From: Coprinus comatus
Taxonomy: Eukaryota; Basidiomycota; Agaricomycetes; Agaricales; Agaricaceae
Direction of reading: 5' to 3'
Length of the DNA: 64,000 nucleotides
Assembly (NCBI GenBank): GCA_034638255.1
Contig: JAWPGT010000011.1
Span: forward strand, 830,764 to 894,763
Position 1 is the stretch's first letter; every line of letters begins with the position of its first letter. The position numbers and the translations under genes are program-made. This document shows positions 26,465 through 36,484 of the stretch, piece after piece. The notes beneath the pieces were generated by a model. The model worked only from the letters and a program-made list of their open reading frames with translations. It was not told the origin of the DNA and ran no database searches.

Positions 26465-28543
26465 CTACTTGGTCTTAATCTTCATGTGCACAGACTTGGC
26501 CTTGGTCAACTGGTCGTATCCTGCTCTCTTGTCAGCCACCGGTCATATAATCGTAATATTTAACCTACCAAATTTGCTCAAGCTCACACCTCTACCGCTG
26601 TTCTTCACCCCTGTCCAAGCCAAGGCGGGATCCAAATAATCACACCTATAAAACACTTAGGAATAATTCGAGTTCTTCTGAAGACAAACTTACCTGTTGA
26701 GGAAGACAGTACCTGTCTCGAGCTCATCCACTATACGCAAGAATGCTGCTTCCGACTCTGGGTTCTCCGCAGCATTTGTCCAAACTGACGCGGTTAGTCC
26801 ATAGGGAGAGTCGTTCATGAGCTTAATGGCCTCTTCATCCGAAGACACTTTCTGGATGCCAACTATGGGTCCGAAGGATTCTTCCTATAAATCAATGTAA
26901 GTAGCCTGCTTTGTTCATGTTTAAGCTTGTACAAACCTTCATTACCTCCATACCTTCCCACTTAAATTAGAACGGCTCAAAACATATCAGGGGGACTTAC
27001 TGTGATTCACATCAACCAACACCTGAGGAGCAACATAGGTTGTGCCCCTTTATATTCCAATCAATAGATATACGATGAAACTTTCTTTTTTAATACTAAC
27101 GATTGGGCAATTGGGAAAAGGTCCTCTGGTATTAGTGCCTTTGCACCTGCACTGACTGCCAAAGAGTTAAAGCCTGGACCACAAATTACGATAAAACTTA
27201 CCCGCATCTGCTACCTGCTTGCGGATTCTCTCTGCGCTTGCCAAGCTAACGACCGGCCCAAGGTTTGTATCTTTCAATGTCGGATCTCCAAGTTTATACG
27301 TCTACCAGCCCTTTAGATTCCAGTGCAAAGTGCATGGACAGTCGACTTACCTTTGTCACTTCTACGAAATGAAAGACAAATTCTTCGTAAACGGCTTCGT
27401 GAACGTAGATACGCTAATATGATATAATGAGTAGGTGTTTCAAAAACTACGTTTGGACCAACTTACCTCGATTGCGCAACAACTCTGACCAGAGTTGAAG
27501 AAAGCACCTGCACATAATTAATTACTTCATTATTCCGAATATTTAACCTGCCTTACCATCTACAAGTTCAGCGGCGGTATACGCAACGTCTACATCTGGT
27601 CGAACATAAGCTGGATCTTTGCCACCCAGCTGAATAATAATGTCAATGAAAAACTGGTATGTATAATGAGAAACACTTACTTCCAGTGCCACACCAGTAA
27701 ATCCTGGAGCAGTTGCAGCAGATTCAGCGATAGATCTTCCACCTGCTACACTTCCAGTAAACGATACAAAGTCTACCACCGGATTCTTGACGACATAAGA
27801 CGTCAGATCTGGGGACAAATGCACGACCTGAATAGCATCTTTTGGTACACCAGCTCTTGTCAAGGCAAGAGCAAATCTCTCAGCAGTGAGAGGTGTTTGT
27901 GGAGATGGTTTGAGCAAAACCGAATTTCCCGCAATAATTGCAGGTAAAACCGAGTTAACTGATGTCAAGTAAGGGAAACTGTTACATCCATCAGCTTCTC
28001 ATAGTATGAAGACTAGATATTAAACATACTTCCAAGGAGCAATAACCAGGACAACACCCAGTGGTACACGCTTAATGTATCGTTTAAATCCAGGTTTATC
28101 CGTATCTGCGAGTGAGACTTCTGCGAGTGAAGACTCTGCAATAGATAACATATAGTTTGCACGTTCTAGAAATCCCCTGATCTCCCCAGGTCCTTGGGAT
28201 ACAGGCCTTATCAATGTCATTAAAAATGTTTTCTATATTTAGCGAGAGCAACAACTCGCGTACCGACCCATTTGCAAGGTCAACTCCAAAGGAATTTCAT
28301 CCGACATTTTCTTAAACTCTTCCTACAATATAGTGTATAAGCCACATCAGAACAAGTAGTATCAAGGCCTCTGACCATAAACTGGCGACCGATTGCAATG
28401 CGTTCCTTCAGGGGTACCTTACTCCATGACTTCTGAGCTTCACTAGCATGATTGATGATCAAATCGAGCTCAGTTGTCGTCGGATACTGCCTGACAACAG
28501 AAGGCTGTTGACTGTGAGGTATGATAGTGGTTTGGATGGACAT
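26465..28543 (-). CDS. NAD(P)-dependent aldehyde dehydrogenase
   Basis: Oxidises an aldehyde to its acid. The start MSIQTTIIPHSQQPSVV is at 28543. Seen in order: the N-terminal domain (AQKSWSKVPLKERIAIGRQF), the cofactor site (VPLGVVLVIAPWKYPYLTSVN, LLKPSPQTPLTAERFA, VSFTGSVAGG), the general base in VALELGGKDPAYV, and the catalytic cysteine in AFFNSGQSCCAIER. The end is LDPALAWTGVKNSGRG and LTKAKSVHMKIKTK. No targeting peptide is obvious, so it is probably cytosolic. About a dozen short introns. The substrate is not shown by sequence. The stop is 75 bp upstream of the TRM4 start, and the start lies 126 bp from divergent PUP1. Confidence 0.9.
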
Positions 28544-28669
28544 GGTGGATAGCAGATAAAGTGCTAATGAGGGATATACCCCATCTTATCTACTAATAGA
28601 ACTGTGCCATCACGTGATAGATGAAGACGCGTATGCCTTTGCACATCTCGTTATTTCATTGCCACCACA

Positions 28670-29671
28670 ATGCCTTCAGTCTATCGTCCAGCAGGTTTCG
28701 ACTTTACAAACCAGATTAGGTATCTAATGTAACGTTTATTCAAAAATCTACAAAATGCTTACAACAGTTTAGGAACAATTTCTTGGGCGAGAAAGGACTT
28801 CCAGTTCCTAAGGCTACTAGTACTGGTACTACCATCGTCGGTTGTATCTTCAAAGATGGTATCGTACTGGGTGCAGATACACGTGCTACAGAAGGTCCCA
28901 TCGTCGCAGATAAAAACTGTGAAAAGGTCCGTTTCCGAACACATGTCCTCATTCCAAAACCCTAATCACATCGACATACTACTAGATCCATTACATCACA
29001 GAATCCATTCGTTGCTGCGGTGCAGGAACAGCTGCCGACACAGAATTTACTACTGCTCTTATCTCTTCCAACATGGAACTTCACGCTCTCCAATCTGGTC
29101 GTAAACCAAGAGTTGTAACGGCAATGACTATGCTTAAGCAGATGCTCTTCAGATATCAAGGCCATGTTGGTGCCGCCCTTGTTCTTGGAGGTGTAGACCA
29201 CACAGGACCACAACTTTTCACTATCCATCCCCATGGTTCCACAGACAAACTACCATATGTAACGATGGGATCAGGTAGCTTGGCTGCAATGGCTATCTTT
29301 GAAAGTGGCTGGAAAGCAAACATGGAGGTACGTCCCATGTCCCTATATGCATGAAAGAAATATGCATTGTGTTAATAAATGAACCCTCGGAATAGCGTCA
29401 GGAAGCACTCGATCTTGTTATTGCAGCTATATCCGCCGGTATCTTCAACGATCTCGGTTCAGGTTCCAACGTTGACGCATGTATCATCACCAATGAGAAT
29501 ACTGAAATGCTAAGAAATATCGAAATGCCTAATCAAAGAGTACAGAAGGAGAGAGATTACAAGTTTAGACGAGGTACTACTGCATGGTCGAAGGAAGATG
29601 TTAGGAAGCTTATCGTGGAAGAAACTGTCACAAGTCTGGCCGGTCGGGGAGATGAGATGGATACCTCATAA
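28670..29671 (+). CDS. PUP1: 20S proteasome subunit beta type-7 (beta2, trypsin-like)
   Basis: Catalytic core subunit with trypsin-like activity. It starts [17 protein letters not shown], with a propeptide through KATSTG; cleavage exposes the catalytic Thr of [17 protein letters not shown]. The other active-site residues are visible: Asp in GADTRAT and Lys in VADKNCEK. Exons then give [57 protein letters not shown] and [20 protein letters not shown]. The C-terminal arm that clasps beta3 follows. Three introns; the first acceptor is TTTAG, giving [11 protein letters not shown]. Divergent from the aldehyde dehydrogenase. Confidence 0.96.
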
Positions 29672-30040
29672 AGACAAATGTTGCTTTTTTTCGACTCACA
29701 AAACACCCGTTGTATTGTTTCTGTATCAGTAATCAGATTTTTGGATCGGCAGTTATGTGGGGACCAGCTATGTCTTTTTCAATCTTTCCAAACAAGGTTA
29801 AAGGGTATTATATTAACATGAGAAAGATATAGTCCTCGAAGGTGCGGGTGCAACTACGAGGGTGGCGTTTCCTAGTGAATCTAAATATATACATCATGAT
29901 GCCATGCGTTCCATCGAATCAAAAAACATCATATGCTTTTCGATACGCCAAATCTGGAATTTTCTGGTCAAAAAGAGGAACCACACGATCGATGTATCCT
30001 TTGAAACTCCACTTTTTTTATTCTAGCATAGCATTGGACA
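29672..30040. other. Intergenic, PUP1 to F-box gene
   Basis: 369 bp. Presumed 3' end of PUP1 and promoter of the F-box gene. No repeat, RNA gene or clear TATA box recognised. Confidence 0.4.
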
Positions 30041-31678
30041 ATGGTGCAACCATACTTTGATCTACTACCAAATGAAATTATCGAACGGATTGTCATCTAT
30101 GTGGGTCCTTACAAGCCGTCTCATGAATGGAATCAGCACATAAAACAATATCAGGTATGGTGTAGAAATCTATCCATCCGTGTTGTGCTCATGTAAAACT
30201 AGCCTGACTTGAAGACTCAAAGAGGAATGCGGCTGCTGTCCAAAAGATTCTGCAATATCGTTTCACCAATCACATTCTACTTGCTCAGATTCTCTATGTG
30301 GATTTTGCCCTCGAAAGAGCATTGTGTCGAGATGCTTTCCGTGCCACCCCACAAGCTGATCCCGATATTCTCCCATACACGGCTCTTGTTCTTTATGTCC
30401 GTAGATCGGTCGAAACGACAGGATCATCAAATCCGATTGGACCTATTGGTCCGTTTACTCTCAACCATGCCTAAACTTTCCACTATTCAGTGAGGATTGT
30501 TTATTCTTATGGTGGCGTTTTTGCTAATTTATGGAAGTTGGAACTATTCCTTTGGCAGAGCTTATTCAGAATCGCAGCTGAATACAATTATGACGTCCTT
30601 CGCCTCCTGCAAGACCCTCAAGAATATGTCCATATTTTTTGGTGGGACTCCTAATATAGATTTCTCTCTCAAACCCCTTTCCGATCTTCACAAATTCAAG
30701 ATTACGTGGTCCAGCCATGTTAAACCAAATCCTGGACTCATAACCGAATTATCTACCCTCGTTCAAAGATGCCCACAGCTCGAAGGATTTTCCTTTGAGG
30801 TAAAAGGCGCTTTTCACCGCAGCAGGAGATTTCAGCCGTCGCTCACATTCAAAGAGATGTTTTATCGCAACACCGGAAGTCTCAAGCTTAGGTCCTTGGA
30901 ACTGCGCTCCGTGGTATTCACCAGTGATGATATTGATGAAATATTCGATCAACTCAACAACTTGGAGATACTGAAGTTGCAATTCAACCTAGACCCTTCC
31001 GCTCCTACAGTTCTCGACAAACTCCTTTGCTCTTTTCATGACAATAGAATATATCTGAAGGAGATATCCATCGATATCATCCATCCTCCTAACGTCCTCA
31101 AATACCTATCCTCGTACTCTGGTCTTGTGAAATTAACCGTCTTACCTGTTCATCTATTGGACGATTCATCTCATGTCCTCGACACCTTCTTCACTTCGAT
31201 CATCCCCAGGCACTCACGCAGTCTGAAGTATCTTGAAGTTGGCGCTGATAAACCAACCATTTGGTCTCGAACGCTGACGCAGGAGCAATTAGATGCCGTG
31301 GAATCATGTCATTATCTCGAGAATTTGCAATTCTGGCCACATATCACACCAGATGACGTGCATTCTAGGAACGCTGAGGTTCTGGTGAGTGTGTAATGTA
31401 AAATGGGAACCGTTCTCAAAGTGACATAATGTTTTTTGTGAAAACAGGAAAGATGGTTGAGAACATGCCAACGAATGCATTCCATGACAAGTGTAGTATG
31501 TGGACCAATCACATGCAAAGAAGCCATTGCCAATATCAATGATGTTCACACCGAGATGACGATTGGAGAAGACCCGGATCCTAAAATTGAAGCATTTGTT
31601 TTGGATATCATGAAAAAGTTTTGGAACAATAGATTCAGTATTGAGTTTGCGGACATGAGATGGAGTTTTAGGTATTAA
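30041..31678 (+). CDS. F-box-like protein, paralog A
   Basis: Exon 1 begins MVQPYFDLLPNEIIERIVIYVG, an F-box-type helix (LPNEIIERI), which would bind Skp1. After an intron comes MRLLSKRFCNIVSPITFY, the usual second half of the box. The rest resembles the irregular leucine-rich substrate domain of fungal F-box proteins: FASCKTLKNMSIFFGG, LVQRCPQLEGFSFEV, LKLRSLELRSVVFTSDDID, LKYLSSYSGLVKLTVLPV. Introns at about 30155, 30492 and 31386. The gene ends FADMRWSFRY. A clear second copy lies at 60383-62028 on the same strand. Target unknown; probably an SCF ligase adaptor by family. Confidence 0.75.
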
Positions 31679-31719
31679 TATATAATTTTTGAGTCAAGAT
31701 TTAGAGTAGATATGAGAAG

Positions 31720-33082
31720 CTAACAGAATTTGTGGGAGGGGGATCTGGTTTGCGAAACCTGGTTTCTGCTCTCCAATACAACTTTCTTATTAACCTGAGT
31801 ACAATATGTATCCGTGTGATATTCCCATCCATTCAAGTTAACTTGAATATCAATAATTACCTTAAAAGATGTCGGTAGATTGTTGTTGTGGTTAAGTATG
31901 TCATCTACTGCATCCTGAAGAGCATTAGGTATTTTTTCTTGCAGTAGAGCTTGTAGGTTTGTAAACTCCAGGCTCTCTGTCGACTCTGGAAGAACTATTT
32001 GGTGATGCAAGGTAAATGAGCTGAGTGAGTGGAGTTGAAGGAATGGGTAGCTCCAATCGCAAATGACAAATTCAAGTCGTCCAGCTGCATCAGAGGGTGA
32101 TGTCATATCTTCGGCCTCAAGATGTGTTACAAGCACAAGCTTGATTTTGTCAGACAATACTGCTGGCATTTCATTAATGATTACATCAGGAAATCCTGTA
32201 TAGCAGCAATAATATTAGCCCCTCAACAAACTTGCAAGTATGGCAGTTCACACCTTGTAGTTCATTTCCGCCATAGTATGTCAAGTGCAAATGTGTTAAC
32301 CTTCCACCATAACAACCAAGTATTGTGGCAACTTTATGACTGTCTTGAGCCCTGTCCCAGGTCACGTTCAATGTTCTGATGTTGGGAAAAATCGGGGACA
32401 CAATAGGAGATGCCAGATACTGGTGCCGCTTCTGCAACCGAGTAATAGCAGTTAGGGCCATTCGACCATGTAGGGAGAGGTCGTGGACACTTGCGAGCGG
32501 ATACACAGCAGAATAATTTCGAAATGGGATATATCTTGTCGTCGGCGAGCTCTCCTTTCCAAAAACCACTTTTTCCAGACTTGGTCCACAGCCAAAACCG
32601 TACAACAACTGAACAGGGAACCTTCCTCTCCGTATTTCGACTTTTTTGAGCTTTCTCAGTTCGTTCAATGCCCATGCTATACATTTCACATCCATCGTTT
32701 TCATCTCTTCCCACTCAATAGTCAGCCAATCCACGTCAAAAATGAAAACCTCGAGGTTTTTCAGATTATACAGGAATGTCCAAAACGTGACAGGAAGAAA
32801 ACATCTGTCTGCGTACGGGCTTTTGGTGCGATTGGTGAACACCTTGAGAGTTTTGATAACCGTCGGGATGCGAGGGTTCAATCTATATAGCAGGTCCATG
32901 TCAGGCCTTGGGCTAGGGTCTACACAGACTGTCGCCTGAGAAAAGAGTTGTGTTTGAAAGGCCTCCCGCCATTCCTGCGACACGAGAGAACATTGACAGA
33001 GAAGATCTCTGTCATTTGGTAACAAGAACGTGGATGCCAAGATTGAAATCACAGATATGGATGGCATTTTGCGAATGGTCAA
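31720..33082 (-). CDS. F-box-like protein, separate family
   Basis: Two exons: 33082-32254 and 32195-31720, 434 residues. The N-terminus (SISVISILASTFLLPNDRDLLCQCSLVSQEWREAFQ) has the F-box pattern of two helices with a Ser-x-x-Trp turn. The body alternates Leu-rich strands (LKNLEVFIFDVDWLTI, LRKLKKVEIRRGRFPV, LASVHDLSLHGR, NIRTLNVTWDR, GRLTHLHLTYYGGNEL) and is likely a leucine-rich fold. It ends LESRNQVSQTRSPSHKFC. It is tail-to-tail with F-box paralog A, only 41 bp apart, but not obviously its copy. Confidence 0.65.
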
Positions 33083-33578
33083 GATGGTGTAGTCGAATGT
33101 CTGTCGGACGTATGAACGTAGCTGGCAGTTGAACGGAAAGCCTTGACCACTGCTTTCAGGTGTTTTGAACCATCGGCGTTTATTTCAGGATCGATATATC
33201 CCTGCAAGACTTTCTGTTTGTGAACGGACAACGCATCAGTACTCAGTAAAGTCTCTCTGGGGTCTACATGCAAGATCTCAGAAATTAGATTAGTATATTT
33301 CTACAAACTTGAACATAATCTTGTTAAACATAGACTCCGTACCCCCGTCAGTATACCACAACAAAAACGAGGCGAGAACACGATGAATACTTGTAGGAGC
33401 AAAAGTTCCGGTGCGAGGAGAACCCGAATTCGATGATTGAACAATGGAAAGATTTTGGTGCACTTTAGATACAGAGAAACCAACTGCACCCCGTCGAACT
33501 TGAGTTGTCGCGGAGTCCTCCAGAACCAGGATCTTGAAGTATACCAGTTTTCCGAGTTCCAAATTTATATGTCCCTAG
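33083..33578 (-). CDS. Unrecognised gene or gene remnant
   Basis: Two open stretches splice over a short GTAGAAATA...GAG intron near 33302-33275: upstream LGKLVYFKILVLEDSATTQ, KVHQNLSIVQSSNSGSP, ASFLLWYTDGGTESMFNK, and downstream LHVDPRETLLSTDALSVHKQ, GYIDPEINADGSKHLKAVV. The upstream frame opens at an apparent acceptor (TTCTAG near 33579), so a first exon with the ATG should lie to the right but I could not place it. No domain is recognised. It may be a decayed copy. The 3' end touches the start of the F-box gene at 33082. Confidence 0.35.
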
Positions 33579-33904
33579 AAGTTGAGATACAAGAAGTAAG
33601 TGTTATAACCACTAGAATAAGACCAAGAATACTATAATCACTGAATGAACATAAACCAGGCTGGGCTTGGAATTCTAGCACTGGGCAGACACGTGATTAC
33701 TGAATGAATTATACTAGAATTAAAATAAAATAAAAACATATATCGAACAGTAAATATGAGATAGATTGATAGTTATGATTTATGTAGTGTATACATGCGA
33801 ATAACAGTCAGAAGTCTTAACAAGTCTGTGGTCCAGCTTTAGAGCCGATGGTCTGAAGAGGTGATTTTCTGTGACTGGTGTTACATTTGTCACTCACTTT
33901 GACG

Positions 33905-35644
33905 ATGACCGACGCCATCCAGCAAGAACCTTCGTCGTCGTCATCCCCGGCTCCAAGCACATCTTCGACACTTGTATCCGGATCTCCACCACCAAATTGG
34001 CGCTCTATTCGACCATGGACTCCACCGCTAACACTCTCAGTTAGGGAGGTCACCTCTGTTTCCGTGACTTTTGTACTTTCAGCTACCACTAGCCAAACTA
34101 CCTCAATGGACCTGGACCTGGACCTTGAAAATGATCTGGATAATGAAGAACAAACACAACAAGAGCCCTCAATTATCTCAGAGGCACTCGCTAAGGGTCT
34201 CTCCGTCAATGTCAATGGCTCGCCTTGGCAACGTGTTTTTATCCGTATAGATGATCCAGCGGACGAGGCAGTTATCATTATCTATGGGTTGATGCCTGGT
34301 AGACAGTATGATATTGATTTGGGAGTTATTCACGCTCGCCAGTTTAGACAACAGGTCACGACTGAAGGTATGTCTAATCTATCCCAATTAAGTTTTTCCA
34401 AGCTTCTATCTGTAATCTCTTTGATAGATGCCGTTACGGAACCTCCCTCCCCCACCATTGCTTCTATGCCTGCTATCTCGGTGGCGGCAAATACCACAGC
34501 CGCCAATACAACATCTACGACACCCCAAAATACGACAGACCCAACCACCACTTCTCCTGCACCACCCCCGTTTACCATCGAGGACAGACTGGCACAACTA
34601 AATCATACTCTCTCATTACTCACCGCGGAACGTGAATCATTACAAACGCAAATCAAGACTGTCAGACGTGATGGCCAAAAGGCTGATGCCGCTCTGCGAT
34701 CTGAGATTGAAGCTCTGAAACGAGCGTCAGAAAAACACGCAGCTGCTGAAGCCCGAGGAAAGCAAAAAATCCTTGCGCTACAAGAAGCTGTTAAGCGGGC
34801 ACAAGCAGGAGTGAAGACAACCGAAGAACAATTGAATAAAATTAAGAGTTCTCTGCCGAATGTGTTGAAAGAGAAAGAGTATAAAGAGGCAGAATATCAA
34901 CGAGTGAAGAAAGAAGCAGAGAAGGCTAGGAAGGAGAGGGAAACAGCTGAGGATAAGGACAGGAAACGGCTGGAGAAGTTACGCACTGAACTTACTGCCT
35001 TGACCCATAAAGCGGAGAAACTCGGTGGGAAGCGCGAAAAGCTCGAGGGAAATGTGATTCCAGACCTCGAAGAACAACTAAAGCAAACGAGACAAGAAAT
35101 GGAAAGCATAGAAAAAGAGGAGGAAGAATTAGCAGTTGCAGAATTAGCAAATACCAGCGGTCTGGGGGTCGGAAGTCAGGATTATTCCGTACAAGGTTAC
35201 TTCCATAGACGCCCCGATACAGATGGAGTTTCCTCGAGCCCTGGTCCCATCAGTCGCCCCCAGAAAAACCCGGAAGGCCCTGCCTCGTTATATTGGAATA
35301 ATATCACTTCACCTCGCCTACAGACCTCTTCATCGACAGGACAGACTGAACAGGTCCAGCAACGTCTAAACCCTCAACCAAGAAGAGATTCATATCCATA
35401 CCCTCCTGGGTTGCTAGAGTTGCAACACTCAGGTGCCCCACCTTCACCTTCCTCTTCATCCTCTAGTTCTCCTATCGGTCCTTATCCACCTGGCCTACAA
35501 AGGAATCCAGTGGCGTTATCTTCACGAGCACCCTCATTTGAGCCTTCAAGAAACACGATGTATGTGGCTCCAATACAAAGACCAAACGGAGCGAAAGTAC
35601 AGCGTTCAAGTTCTGGATCACAAACCCAAACACGACATGCATAA
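33905..35644 (+). CDS. Coiled-coil protein of unknown function
   Basis: The start at 33905 reads MTDAIQQEPSSSSSP. A beta-rich N-terminal part (RPWTPPLTLSVREVTSVSV, WQRVFIRIDDPADEAVIIIYG, LMPGRQYDIDLGVIHARQ) resembles a fibronectin-III-like strand pattern. One intron is likely at 34368-34427. Then comes a Thr/Pro linker and a long coiled coil (about 34580-35140: ERLAQLNHTLSLLTAER through EEQLKQTRQEMESIEKEEEEL) rich in Lys, Glu and Ala. The tail is Pro/Ser-rich (YPYPPGLLELQHSGAPP, GPYPPGLQRNP, with a repeated YPPGL). No membrane segment. It may be a scaffold; the family is not recognised with certainty. Confidence 0.75.
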   Translation: MTDAIQQEPSSSSSPAPSTSSTLVSGSPPPNWRSIRPWTPPLTLSVREVTSVSVTFVLSATTSQTTSMDLDLDLENDLDNEEQTQQEPSIISEALAKGLSVNVNGSPWQRVFIRIDDPADEAVIIIYGLMPGRQYDIDLGVIHARQFRQQVTTEGMSNLSQLSFSKLLSVISLIDAVTEPPSPTIASMPAISVAANTTAANTTSTTPQNTTDPTTTSPAPPPFTIEDRLAQLNHTLSLLTAERESLQTQIKTVRRDGQKADAALRSEIEALKRASEKHAAAEARGKQKILALQEAVKRAQAGVKTTEEQLNKIKSSLPNVLKEKEYKEAEYQRVKKEAEKARKERETAEDKDRKRLEKLRTELTALTHKAEKLGGKREKLEGNVIPDLEEQLKQTRQEMESIEKEEEELAVAELANTSGLGVGSQDYSVQGYFHRRPDTDGVSSSPGPISRPQKNPEGPASLYWNNITSPRLQTSSSTGQTEQVQQRLNPQPRRDSYPYPPGLLELQHSGAPPSPSSSSSSSPIGPYPPGLQRNPVALSSRAPSFEPSRNTMYVAPIQRPNGAKVQRSSSGSQTQTRHA

Positions 35645-36484
35645 AATATAATGTGATGATGTTAGAAATGTCATTTTTGTATCGTTTTAAGTACGCACAC
35701 ATTGTTGTCCGAACGTTCTTGTTAATTCGGCGTTATTTATGTATCATAGCGTTTTTTTACATCAATATTTTGTATATATCATCAGAAGGTTATTTATATT
35801 CAACGACCGTGTCTCCTCGAATATTGGTATAAATGACCATTGCTACGGTGATATTGATCATTTCCGATGAGAGTTATCAACTTTAGCACGCATGCTGTGG
35901 TGAGAACCTAGGAATCAGGGAAAGAATTCTTACTTATGTTTAGCAGCGAACCAGATGCAGCAATGATGTCGTTCCAGAACTGTTACGAATTTGTACATAC
36001 ATACAGCATATGTAAGTTTGGGTTTTATCCTTGCGTCAGTCATGCTTAGATGACTAAATACCAATTACAGAATGGTTTTAATGAGTCGCTTATTCAAGAA
36101 GATGGATATATATGTGCGTAATGCTCTCATTTAACTCCATCGGTTATTCGTGAGCTCATGAGCCAAGTCGATACTCACGTTTCATCATATATCACCGCGC
36201 GAATATTGATGTGAAGTGCACGAAAACGTATTATTGGTGTACTATGGACTCGTGTAGTTCTAAATCACCAATTGATTGACGGACAATTGCCCCGGATCTT
36301 TTTACTCCTATGTGTTATCTATTCTCACATCACATATCCCTTGTAACAGTGACGGTAACTTGCCGACAGAAGATGAGAATTAGCATGTTATATAAAGGGA
36401 TAACCATTCACGCGATAACGGGAAACTTCCACACCCCCCCATCAACCATCAAATCGACTTGAAAGTTGAAACAGACAGCAGAAA
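35645..36484. other. Intergenic with promoter of GMC oxidoreductase
   Basis: 840 bp. A TATA box TATAAAG lies at 36391-36397, 94 bp upstream of the ATG at 36485. The rest has no convincing frame or repeat. Confidence 0.5.
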
